A program made the translations under genes and the position numbers. This document shows, piece by piece, positions 1-8,943 of a DNA stretch of 15,404 bases. The stretch's first letter is position 1; the number at the start of each line of letters is the position of its first letter. The notes beneath the pieces are model-generated. The model ran no database searches, had not been told where the DNA came from, and saw only the letters and a program-made list of their open reading frames with translations. This DNA comes from Isotricha intestinalis (taxonomy: Eukaryota; Ciliophora; Litostomatea; Vestibuliferida; Isotrichidae), in NCBI GenBank assembly GCA_023807065.1, contig JAJJLU010004284.1, positions 1 through 15,404 of the forward strand. Reading direction: 5' to 3'.

Positions 1-2
1 AT

Positions 3-1178
3 AATGGTTATCTTTTTTTTACTTTAGATGAAAATGAAGCAAAACAATCAATGAATAAAAAAGTTCTAGAAGATTCTGAAAATGAAGTTAAAGTTCTTTT
101 TGAAATTAAATCTGGAAATGATTTAGATTTAAAATATGTGTCAAATGTAGACTTTAAAGAGTATTCAAATTCCAAACAAAAGGAAATCTTATTTTTTCCT
201 TATTCATCTTTTGAAATTTTAAAAATTGATAAGATTGATGATTATTATAAAATTGTATTAGGTTATATAGGTAATCATATAAAAGAAGCTGAAAAAGATA
301 ATAAAAATAATAAAGATAATATTATTCCTACAAGATTTTTATATGAAGTTTTGAATGAAAAAAAATTAGTTAGTGAAAAACAAGTTGAGGTTTTCAAAAA
401 AGAATTACCTCAATTAATTAAAGAAACTAAAGAAAATAAAAAAGCAAATGAAGAAAGGAAAAAAGTAATAGAAAAAATAAATAAAACAGCAACAGAAAAA
501 AGGGAAAAAGAAAAAAAAGAAATGAGAAGTAATGAATTTAATAATCCTTATATTCTTTCAACATATCAAATTAATGAAAATAAAAAAAAGAATATTCAAA
601 TATTAAACTGTGGTGAAGATAATGGAAATGATATTTTTAATTCAATTGATAAATATTTAAATGAAGAAAAACAAAAAAAGTCATTCACTTTTGATTTTAA
701 CTGGAGTGGAGATTTTCATTTTAAACTTCTTTTTAAAAAAACAATTGTAAACTTAAGTAATTTATTTTATAAATGTTCAAATCTTATTGAAGTAAATTTT
801 GAACATATGGATTTTACAGAAGTTGAAAATATGAATGAAATGTTTAATGAATGTAAAATATTAAAAGAAATAAATTTAAGTGAAATAACAACAAAAGTTA
901 AATCAATGTCAAAAATGTTTTTAGATTGTAGTAATATAAAAAAAATTAATTTATGTAAGTTTAAATCTAAAAATACAATTGAAGATTGTACTTATATGTT
1001 TCAAAATTGTGATAATTTAGAAGAATTAGATTTAACTGACTTTGAAATTTCTAATCATACTAATATAGATTATATGTTTGATTTTAAGAAAAATAATAAT
1101 TTTAATTTGAAAGTTAATCCTGGTAGTTATATTGAAGAACAATATAATATAGTCAAAAGTAATTTAAAAAAAAACTAG
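3..1178 (+). CDS. ADP-ribosyltransferase-like domain fused to BspA-like (DUF285) leucine-rich repeats, 5'-truncated by the window edge
   Basis: The reading frame is open from the left edge; the first Met is at 51, but the gene very likely starts outside the window, because codons before 51 read GYLFFTLDENEA, which aligns with the STS-type motif of ART domains (usually F-x-S-T-S-L-D-x-x-x-A). Numbering from Met51, a beta-strand VKVLFEI (13-19) is followed by QKEILFFPYSSFEI (43-56), the catalytic Glu region of R-S-E type ARTs, and a Y-x-I-V-L strand (66-70). Such enzymes move ADP-ribose from NAD+ to a protein side chain. Residues 90-160 are Lys/Glu-rich, probably helical. Residues 234-343 hold four to five repeats of about 25 residues with the DUF285 pattern M-F-x-x-C-x-x-L/I (Cys242, 268, 293, 320), normally a binding surface. 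The STS motif reads FFT and the first Glu of E-x-E is Gln (Gln43-x-Glu45), so activity or target may be altered. A tttttttactttag tract ending at 27 could instead be a 3' splice site in the same frame. The stop is TAG. Domain calls are by eye. Confidence 0.72.
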   Translation, partial: NGYLFFTLDENEAKQSMNKKVLEDSENEVKVLFEIKSGNDLDLKYVSNVDFKEYSNSKQKEILFFPYSSFEILKIDKIDDYYKIVLGYIGNHIKEAEKDNKNNKDNIIPTRFLYEVLNEKKLVSEKQVEVFKKELPQLIKETKENKKANEERKKVIEKINKTATEKREKEKKEMRSNEFNNPYILSTYQINENKKKNIQILNCGEDNGNDIFNSIDKYLNEEKQKKSFTFDFNWSGDFHFKLLFKKTIVNLSNLFYKCSNLIEVNFEHMDFTEVENMNEMFNECKILKEINLSEITTKVKSMSKMFLDCSNIKKINLCKFKSKNTIEDCTYMFQNCDNLEELDLTDFEISNHTNIDYMFDFKKNNNFNLKVNPGSYIEEQYNIVKSNLKKN

Positions 1179-1425
1179 TTTTATTTTTAAATTTTTGTTA
1201 AGTCACAATAAAAGAATTGAAAAACAAAAAAAATAAATATTATTATTATATCTTTTAATTTATTCTAAAATAATATTTCATAAAGAAAAAAAAGAAATTT
1301 TTATTCCTAAAGATATGATTAATGAAATGATTCATTAATTTTAAGAAATCAAAAAATTAAAATACTTAAACTTAAAATGAAAATAAGAAATTTATTCACT
1401 GACTAAATGAATTAATTGAAAATAA
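1179..1425. other. 3' flank of the ART/LRR gene; no intact gene
   Basis: AT-rich spacer after the TAG stop. The frame starting at 1237 is open to 1335, then interrupted by TAA and TGA codons up to 1425; this may be the more decayed start of the remnant listed next. No intact gene, RNA gene or repeat array is visible. Confidence 0.5.
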
Positions 1426-1695
1426 ATATCTTATAATGATTTTAATCTTCCTTTCCTTATAAAGAATATTATGCAATTTTATCTTAAAATTATATCAGAA
1501 AGAAAATTGAATGAAAAAGATAATTTAAATATTTGATTAAAAATACTTTTTAATTTTATGTTAATAAATAGTAAGAGTAATTTGATATTGATTTCTCTAA
1601 ATCTTTAAAAGTTTACAAAAAATATTTTCCTTTTGTTGTTTTATATTTCCATCTTTGTTGATGAATTTACGGAAGAAAGAATCAAAACTAATTAT
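1426..1695 (+). pseudogene. probable decayed protein-coding gene, family unknown
   Basis: One forward frame gives three open stretches in a row (36, 23 and 29 codons), separated only by TGA at 1534 and TAA at 1606 and ended by TAA at 1696. By composition a stop would be expected about every ten codons here. The translation is gene-like, with mixed hydrophobic and charged residues such as LPFLIKNIMQFYLKIISERK and a later DEFTEERIKTNY. The same frame can be followed back to 1237 with more stops. Both TAA and TGA interrupt it, so a simple alternative code does not explain it. I do not recognise the ancestor; the helical look is compatible with a HEAT/ARM-type protein, but that is a guess. Confidence 0.4.
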
Positions 1696-1969
1696 TAATT
1701 ATTTTATTGAAGAATGAAATGAAAACTAAAATCTTTAAATATAATATTAAATTAAAAGAAAAAGAAATTTTAAAGAAATCAACAAAAAAATCAAATTTAA
1801 ACTATAATTACTCTAATTAACAACTATAAGAAACAAATATTAATTTTATATATATCTTATACAAATTAAAAAACCCAATAAATTACTATATAATATAATT
1901 TATCTTTTTTTTTAAAAATAGAAAATTTTAAAATAAAAAAATAATAATTAAATTTCATAATAAATAAAA
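1696..1969. promoter_or_regulatory. upstream region of the kinesin gene
   Basis: About 270 bases of A/T-rich sequence before the kinesin start, ending in a run of A-rich bases directly before ATG (taaataaaaATG). It presumably contains the promoter and 5' UTR, but no individual element can be picked out. Confidence 0.3.
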
Positions 1970-4900
1970 ATGAAAAAAGAAAAAGAGAATTTATCAACCT
2001 CTTCATCCCAATATCCAAAAGGCGAACGTGTTTTAGTTTTCGTTCGTATTCGTCCATTTAGTGAACAAGAATTAAAAACAGATTCAACATCTCCAATAGA
2101 AAACATAGACTACAATAGAAATGCAATGACAGGTAAAAAAAATATAAAATATTTTATAATAAATAATAAAAATTAATAGTACAAAAGGATTATGATAAAA
2201 AGGATTATTCCTATGATAAAATTTTCACAGAAAAATCAACTCAAAAAGAAATATTTGAAATATCAGGAAAAAAAGTATGTGATTCAGCATTAGAAGGATA
2301 TAATGGAACAATATTTGCTTATGGTCAAACAGGAACTGGTAAAACATATACAATGGTAGGTGAATTTAATGATAATAATTTAAAAGGGATTATTCCAAGA
2401 TCATTTGATTATATATTTCAAAGAATTGAAGAAAATCATAAAAAAGATCCTTCTGAAAGATATAATATTTCTATTGCTTTTATACAAATTTATTTAGAAA
2501 CTATTCAAGATTTATTTGAATTAAAAAATCAAGTAAAAATAAGAGAAGATCCTGATAAAGGAGTTTTTTTAGAAAATTGTATGTGGATAAAAATAAGAAA
2601 TACAAAAGAATGTGGAGAAGCATTTAAAAAAGGAGAAAAAAATAGAAATACAGAATGTACAAGAATGAATGCTCATTCTTCTCGTTCTCATGCATTATTA
2701 ATAGCAAAAATAGAAAAAAGTTTTGAAGATAAAACAAATAAAGAACATTTAATGACAAGTTCATATTTATATTTAGTAGATTTAGCAGGAAGTGAAAGAG
2801 TAAATAAAACAAATGCAAAATTAATGAGATTAGAAGAAGCTAAAAAAATAAATTATTCTCTTTTAGTTTTAGGAAATTGTATTCAAAGTTTAACAGATAA
2901 TAAAAGTTCACATGTATCATATAGAGATAGTAAATTAACTAGATTATTACAAGAAAGTTTAGGTGGAAATGCTAAAACTAGTTTAATTGTTACTATTAGT
3001 CCTTCTAATTATAATGCTGAAGAAACTGTAAGTTCTTTAAATTTTGCTGTTAGAGCTATGAAAGTTCAAAATAAACCTACTATTAATAAAACCGAAGATT
3101 ATCAAGCTCAATTAATTAAATTACAAGAAGATTTTGATAAATTACAAGAAAAATATTCTAAGCTAAAAATAGATTATGAAAATATTTTAGAAGAAAATCA
3201 AAAATTTAAAAATGGAGAAACTTATATTGATTTACAAAGAAAAAGTATTAAAAATAGAATTCAAAAAGGAATGAAAGAAGAAGACAATAAAAATTTGGAT
3301 GAAAATGAAATTAAAGAAGAAAGTATGAGAAAGTTAAATGAGGATTTTAAAAAAATGGAAACTTTTTATAGGGATTTAATTGAGAAAAAAACAATGGAAT
3401 TTCAAAATACTTTTAAACAAATTGAAATTGAAAATTCTAAAAAAGAACAAGAAAATGAGAATCTTAAAAATGAAATAAATAAATTAAATCAGAAAATTAA
3501 AGATTTAGAAGGAAATAATTTAGATTTAAAAAATACTAATGAAGGATTACAAAATTCTTTAATGGATGCTTTAAGTAAAAATGAAGAATTAACTAATCAA
3601 TTATCAAAATATAATCAAAAGAATGAAATAAATAAAAGTAATAATTATAGAAATATTTCAATTCAAACTGAACAAATATTTAAAGATGAAATAAAAAAAA
3701 AATTATTAAATTTAAATATTAAAATGTCAGATATAATAGAAAATAGATTTTATGATATAATAATAGAATTATTAAATTTTATAGATAAAATAAAAGATGG
3801 AAATATTTTATTTGGAGGAAAATATGGAATGATAATTAATTCAAATAATAATACTAAAATTAATAAAGAAGAAATTAGTATTAAAGAATATAATAAAATG
3901 AAAAAAAAAATAAAAGAAATGGAAGAACAAATTGATGTATATGAAAAAAAATTTGATAAAGCTGTTCAAGAAAAAGTAAATCAAATTAAAAATGAATATC
4001 AATTAAAACAAGTTAATAATGCTTTAGAAGAAAATGATGCAAGAAGATTACAAATAAATTCTTTTGCCAATCAAAAAAATTTATTAAGAGAATTATCAGG
4101 ATTAGAAAATGATTTATCTAATTTTCAAAGAATAAAAAAACAAATTCAAAAATTAGATATAATGTTAAATGCTGATATTCCTAATAGATGTAAAGAAAAA
4201 AATTTTGATCAAACTTTAATTAGAATTGATGAAGAATTAAATAAAGGTCAAGGTATGTTAGAAGATATTGCATCTTCACCTACTGTTTATAAGAATATTA
4301 GAGATAAGAAAATAGGAATTTTTCAAGAAATTATTGATAAATTACATTCTTCTTTAAAAGAAAATAAAATTATATTTACTTATATGATTAATTATTATAT
4401 GAGATTATCTAAAAATTATTATAATATTTATAAAAATAAAAATAATGAAATTCCAATGACTAATGATGAAATTAATGAATTAGAAAATAAAAAACAAAAT
4501 CAAATTTTAGATGATTTAAAACTTCAATTAATTAAAAATTTAAAACAAAATATTGATGAATTCGCTCATTTAATTGAACAAAATAATATAAATGAATTAA
4601 ATAATTATTGTTTAGATTTAAAGAATAATTGTGATAAAATGAATATTATTGAAGTTTTTCAAAAAGCTTGTGAAATTTTATATAATTTAATTTCTAAATT
4701 TAGTGTTTATAAAAGTGAAAAAGAAAATCAAATTAATAATTTATCTAATCAAGTATTTTATCTTTTAAAAGAAAAAGAAAAAGCATTGAATAAAGAAGAA
4801 TCTAAATTTGATAATTCAGAAATTGATGAGAAAACACAAAAAAAAATTTCAATGAAAGAAGAAGAAGTTAAACAATTAAAAGAAGTTATTCAAAGTTTAA

Positions 4901-5193
4901 ATAGTTCTAAAAATGATTTAAGTAAAGAAAATGCTTATTTAAAGCAACAAATAAGTGAAATTTATTCTGAGTTTCAAAATAAGAATAATAGTAATATTAT
5001 TTTAAGTATTATTGAAAAAATAAACAAAAATAGAGAAAATATTGAAAAAACTGATGAAGAATTAATAAAAGTAAAAAATATGTATAATGAATATGGTTAT
5101 ATTAAAAATATTTTAAATAAAAATAAAAACCTTGAAAAAAGATTAGAAAGAAATTTTAATGATAGAAGTAGATCAAAAGGGAAAAAAAAGTAA
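1970..5193 (+). CDS. kinesin motor protein with N-terminal motor and long coiled-coil tail; join(1970..2132,2180..5193)
   Basis: Microtubule motor. Exon 1 supplies residues 1-54 and one base of codon 55, including the first motor strand RVLVFVRIRPF. Splicing out 2133-2179 keeps the frame and gives 1058 residues. Motor motifs are complete and ordered: P-loop GQTGTGKT (103-110), switch I NAHSSRSH (218-225), switch II LVDLAGSER (253-261), microtubule-binding YRDSKLTRLLQESLGG, and the motor end SLNFAVRAMKV (to about 350). The motor is N-terminal, so plus-end-directed movement is expected from the family but not shown here. From about 355 the tail is coiled coil, with a less regular helical section around 690-930 and a basic end (RSRSKGKKK). 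The motor's end, FAVRAMKVQN, and the GYNGTIFAYGQTGTGKT context recall plant ARK/ungrouped kinesins, but no armadillo repeats are visible. Starting at the internal Met at 2353 would delete the P-loop. All four CGT arginine codons lie in conserved motor motifs. Confidence 0.93.
2133..2179 (+). other. 47-base GT-AG intron in the kinesin gene
   Basis: Exon 1 ends ...atgacag, then gtaaaaaaaatataaa at the 5' side and ...aaaaattaatag at the 3' side. The intron carries in-frame TAA codons. Its removal (phase 1, codon 55 = G+TA, Val) joins the first kinesin strand to the P-loop exon without a frame break. The intron is A/T only apart from the splice-site Gs, and is very short, as in compact protist genomes. 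Inferred from the protein, not from a transcript. Confidence 0.88.
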
Positions 5194-5623
5194 ATGTTTG
5201 AATTACATTTTTAAACGATTCAAAAGTATTTTTTCTTTTAATCTTTTTTTAAATTAATAAATAACTTAATATTTAAAAACAAAAAAATAAATTAATAACA
5301 ATTGATATATATATATATATTAGATATTATTATAAATTTTTATTTTTAATTTTTATTATATTAAAAAAAGTTTTGTTTATCTAAATTATTAATAATTTTT
5401 TTCGATTGTCAGAATTAAATTTCATTATTTTAAAAATAAAATTACCTTAAACATTTGGATTTTCTTTTGAAAAAATGAAACACTATCAAAAAATTAATTT
5501 TTGAATTGTTTTCAAATATTTATATTTCTCTCATATTAAGCTATTTATAAAATATTCAAAGAAAGAAAATTAATTTTATTATCAAATTCAAATAATTAAA
5601 AAATAATAATATTACATAAATAA
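5194..5623. other. kinesin 3' flank and AT-rich spacer
   Basis: No intact gene in 430 bases. It holds an (AT)8 microsatellite at 5305-5320. A short gene-like stretch around 5450-5580 reads FSFEKMKHYQKINF and then a TGA; it is too short to call. No RNA gene is seen. Confidence 0.5.
5305..5320. repeat. (AT)8 dinucleotide microsatellite
   Basis: Eight uninterrupted AT units between cattg- and -tagatatt in the kinesin 3' flank. Probably neutral, and potentially length-variable. Confidence 0.8.
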
Positions 5624-6482
5624 ATGTCTAATGAAAAGGAAAAAAAATAAGTAAATTACTAGAAACTTTTAAATCTAATGATTTTAAAGATTATAAAAAT
5701 TTATCATTTGATGAGATAATAATAGAAAAAAAATCAGATTTAAATCTAAAGACACTTAAAAACATAATTCAAATGATAAAGTTCTAACTTAAACAAATAT
5801 CCCTATAATAAAATAAAATATTATTGATAAATCAAAAGTAAATATCACAAATAATAAAAAAATTATATCAGATAATTAAAAATAAAAGAAAAAGATATTG
5901 TATTAAGTGTTAATCATGAATTAAAGAAAATGATTCCAGAAATAATGTATAAGAATGAAAATTACGAATCAAAAAGAGATTAATTCAAATAAATAGTGAA
6001 AGAAGAGAAACTAATAAAAGTAATAATATTTCTTCTAAATATTAATATTGTATTTTATGCTCTAATATTCTTTTAATTACTCATTTTATTTTTTGTTTGT
6101 CATTCTTATATTGTAAATTATTATGTATTTATTCATTATTTTTTTATTAGATATTATATTAAAATATATCCAGAAGAAGAAAAAAGATTCACTAAATTGA
6201 TGATTGTATGTTTAAATGAAAGTCAAAAAATTATTTTTGAATGTTCTATAGAAAAATTGATAAGAGTTTTAAAAAAAACCTTTTCCTATTTGTAGTAATT
6301 CTTATAAATATATTACAATTATATTGAATTTAAATGAATATTACAGAAAGAAAAATTATCAATTTTTGTTATTGTGAAAGAAGGAAGATACACTTCTAAT
6401 TTTCAATTATTTATATTTATTTAAGATGGATTTTTATAATAAGCATAATTTATTTTCAACATTCTTTTTAGAAAAAAAAAAT
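5624..6482 (+). pseudogene. decayed protein-coding gene with frameshifts at A-runs and in-frame stops; family unknown
   Basis: A plausible start ATG at 5624 reads MSNEKEKK and then hits TAA just after an A8 run (5640-5647). In the adjacent frame the protein-like sequence continues 46 codons from 5647 (ISKLLETFKSNDFKDYKNLS at the start) to TAA at 5785. Further blocks follow: 5876-5980 (35 codons, including VNHELKKMIPEIMYKNENYE), about 6149-6292 (including IYPEEEKRFTKLMIVCLNES), then a frame change beside a second A8 run (6271-6278) into 6276-6374, a TGA at 6375, and 35 more open codons to TAA at 6483. The order and strand of the blocks are consistent, as expected of one gene that has decayed. 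A T-rich tract ending tttttttattag at 6150 looks like a 3' splice site, so part of 6050-6150 may be an intron. I cannot name the family. Confidence 0.55.
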
Positions 6483-6627
6483 TAAGTTTATAAATTTTAT
6501 TAAATTTACGGAAGTAATAAAAGAATGTAATAATATTGTATTATTTATTTTTATAATCATTTTAAAAAATAAAAAATAAAAAAAACTTAATGAATATTTT
6601 TCTTTATAATATAAATAATGTTAATAA
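6483..6627. promoter_or_regulatory. upstream region of the K+ channel gene
   Basis: About 145 AT-rich bases before the channel ATG. It contains a second copy of the 12-mer aatttacggaag (6503-6514), which also occurs at 1664-1675. No defined promoter element is recognised. Confidence 0.3.
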
Positions 6628-8943
6628 ATGTACGCAGTTTTATTAAATAATGCAAACATAAATTATAATGGAATAGGAGAAAATAATGCTCAAGAAATTC
6701 AAAGAATAAAAAATATTGAAATAGAAGTACATAAAAAATTAGAAAAAGTAAATAATTTAAATTCTGATTCTTGTTATGATTTCAGTGATTATTCAGAAAA
6801 TAATTCTTTTGAAAATTCAGGTACTTCTTTTCGAAAAACAAATGCATCTTTTTTATCAGAAAAAAAAAGTTTAAAAAAATTTGACACAAAATTACTAAAA
6901 ACATTAAAAAATTTAAAAAGAAATGCAAAAAAAAATAGAATATACTATTTTAAAAAAATAATAAAATATATGGATATAATAACATGTTTTATAACTTTAA
7001 TAGGAACATTATTAGCTCAAATAGAAAATGAAGATTTTTACCAAACCAATTATAATAATAGAGTAAATGTTGTTAAATTATGCAATGAATTAGATGAATA
7101 TAATTGGGATATATTAAAAATAGATTTTCATAAATTTAATTTAAACTACTTAAACTCAATAGAAAAATTTAAAAAATTAAAAATAAAAAAATGTGGTGAT
7201 ATTCCAGTATATATGCATATATCACAAAAAGGAAAAATATTAAGAATTTTAATAACAATAACATCCCTATGTCCAATACCATTTATAATAATAGGAGGAT
7301 ATTTAGAATATTTAAGAGAAATAGTATATAGTGGAAAAGGTGAAAATCATTTTTTTTCATCGTCATATTTCTTTGTAACCTTAATAGAAACAGCAATATT
7401 GATTCCATTTCCTTATCCAAATATAAAATCATATTTATTATATACAGAAATAGGAAAAAATATATGTTATCCATATTCATCTATATTATCAGCATGTACT
7501 TTCTTCCGTATATTTTTTGTAGTGAAATTATTTAAACATTTAACAAAATATACAACAACTCTTTCAGAAAATATATGTGAAAATTATATATGTAAAGCAG
7601 ATTGGAAATTTGCTTTTAAAGCATTTCAAAAAGATAATCCAACAATAGCATTAATATTTATATTTATATTTACATGTGTTTGTTTAGGTTTAAGTATAAG
7701 AACTTTTGAAAGATATTATTGGGAAAGTAAAAATGAAATAAGTCAAGATTGGGATTATATAATAAATTGTATGTGGTATGTTTTTGTTTCAATGACTACT
7801 GTAGGTTATGGTGATATGTTTGCTTGTACTCAACCTGGGAGAGTTATTGCTTTACTTGCTTGTTTTATTGGAAATTATTTTGTCGCTATGATGATGGTAC
7901 TTTTAACTCAAAAAAGTACTTTAAGTGAAAATGAGAAAAAATCCTTTGAATTAATTAATAGATTAAGAATTAGATTTTTAAAAAAAAATATTCAAAGTTT
8001 TATTGTCTATTCTACTATTAAAGTTGTTATTGAAAAATATAAAATTAAAAATAAAGAAGAAAAAATGATTAATGGAAATAGTAAAGTTTTAAATGGGAAT
8101 TCAAAGGAAAATTTCATTGAAGAAGAAGATTTGAAAATAGCTATTGAAATTAGGAAAATCAATAATTTTATTTTAAAAGTTGAAAATTATAATAAAGAAA
8201 TTGATTCTTATGGAACTGTTCCTTTAAAAGAAATATTATATAATATTAGTGAAAGAATTGATTTTCAAATTAATGATATTAAAAATGAATTAGAAGAATT
8301 ACAAATGGTAAATGAAATTGTATTAAATTATAGTGAAGATTTAATGAATATTAATAGATTACTTAAAAAAAGTTTATATGCAAATAAATTAATTTATGCT
8401 ATTATTCAAAGTAAAAAAGAAATTTTTGGTAAATTAGTAAATGTTAATTATGATATAGCTAATGTTTTTGATATGAAAATTGATATTGGAGAAATTCAAG
8501 AAGATGAAGAAAGTAAAAAAGAAAATATTTTAGGTAATAAAGATTATATTGAATGTATTTATGGATTAAATCAAAGAGAATTTAAAGAAAAATTTAATTT
8601 TATATTTTCTAAGAAAATTAATAAAAATATAAATAGAAATTATTCTTCTTCTCATTCTTTAAATTTATTTAAAACTAATACTAGAAATTCTATGAGAAAA
8701 GATATGAGAGCTATTATGTTTATGAATAAACAAATGAAAAAATTAAAAAGAATTACTTTAAACCATTTAAATTCTAGTTTTAAAAAGAATAAAAAAGGTA
8801 ATAAATCTAATATTGAAGAAGAAAAAGTAGAAAAGAAAAAAAGTGAAAAAATTAATAAATTTTTAAAAAAAAGATTTGAAAATACTGTTTTAGGAAATTT
8901 AGATGATAAAGATACAAGTAAAGATAATATAATTGAAAATTAA
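6628..8943 (+). CDS. six-transmembrane potassium channel, SK-like (calcium/calmodulin-activated type)
   Basis: Pore-forming channel subunit, 771 residues, no introns needed. Hydrophobic segments fall at about 112-131 (S1), 204-231 (S2), 247-262 (S3), 284-302 (S4), 338-356 (S5) and 403-427 (S6). The pore loop at 380-397 carries the K+ selectivity filter TTVGYGDM (Thr391-Asp396), so K+ selectivity is well supported. S4 holds only Arg294, Lys300 and nearby Lys, not the regular Arg array of voltage sensors. The stretch after S6 (LTQKSTLSENEKKSFELI, then a basic helix to about 475) lines up with the calmodulin-binding region of SK/IK channels, where LELTKAEK occupies the same place. This suggests gating by Ca2+-calmodulin; that is inference from family similarity. 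The C-terminal third is Lys/Asn/Glu-rich and unassigned. Synonymous codons switch abruptly near 7765-7800, with A-ending before and T-ending after. The nearest upstream ATG (6618) is out of frame. The stop is TAA. Confidence 0.88.
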   Translation: MYAVLLNNANINYNGIGENNAQEIQRIKNIEIEVHKKLEKVNNLNSDSCYDFSDYSENNSFENSGTSFRKTNASFLSEKKSLKKFDTKLLKTLKNLKRNAKKNRIYYFKKIIKYMDIITCFITLIGTLLAQIENEDFYQTNYNNRVNVVKLCNELDEYNWDILKIDFHKFNLNYLNSIEKFKKLKIKKCGDIPVYMHISQKGKILRILITITSLCPIPFIIIGGYLEYLREIVYSGKGENHFFSSSYFFVTLIETAILIPFPYPNIKSYLLYTEIGKNICYPYSSILSACTFFRIFFVVKLFKHLTKYTTTLSENICENYICKADWKFAFKAFQKDNPTIALIFIFIFTCVCLGLSIRTFERYYWESKNEISQDWDYIINCMWYVFVSMTTVGYGDMFACTQPGRVIALLACFIGNYFVAMMMVLLTQKSTLSENEKKSFELINRLRIRFLKKNIQSFIVYSTIKVVIEKYKIKNKEEKMINGNSKVLNGNSKENFIEEEDLKIAIEIRKINNFILKVENYNKEIDSYGTVPLKEILYNISERIDFQINDIKNELEELQMVNEIVLNYSEDLMNINRLLKKSLYANKLIYAIIQSKKEIFGKLVNVNYDIANVFDMKIDIGEIQEDEESKKENILGNKDYIECIYGLNQREFKEKFNFIFSKKINKNINRNYSSSHSLNLFKTNTRNSMRKDMRAIMFMNKQMKKLKRITLNHLNSSFKKNKKGNKSNIEEEKVEKKKSEKINKFLKKRFENTVLGNLDDKDTSKDNIIEN

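Noticed and set aside
1..50. Start of the first gene at ATG 28 or ATG 51
   Set aside because: ATG 28 meets TGA after eight codons. ATG 51 lies inside an ART-like frame that is open to the window edge, so the gene is most likely truncated rather than starting there.
1866..2057. Minus-strand open frame over the kinesin first exon
   Set aside because: It overlaps exon 1 and the A-rich leader; the translation is low-complexity and has no support. The same holds for the minus-strand frames at 2624-2818, 7283-7480 and 9674-9871.
2353..5193. Kinesin starting at the internal Met at 2353
   Set aside because: It would remove the P-loop and first strand, which are encoded in frame just upstream and joined by a clean GT-AG intron.
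6050..6150. A firm intron call from gtattttatg to tttttttattag
   Set aside because: The 3' site looks good, but the upstream exon frame is broken, so the splice junction cannot be tested. It is mentioned only within the pseudogene entry.
1237..6500. A variant genetic code (TAA or TGA as sense) to rescue the interrupted frames
   Set aside because: Intact genes here use CAA for Gln, TGG for Trp, and end in TAA or TAG. The interrupted frames contain both TAA and TGA and also shift frame.
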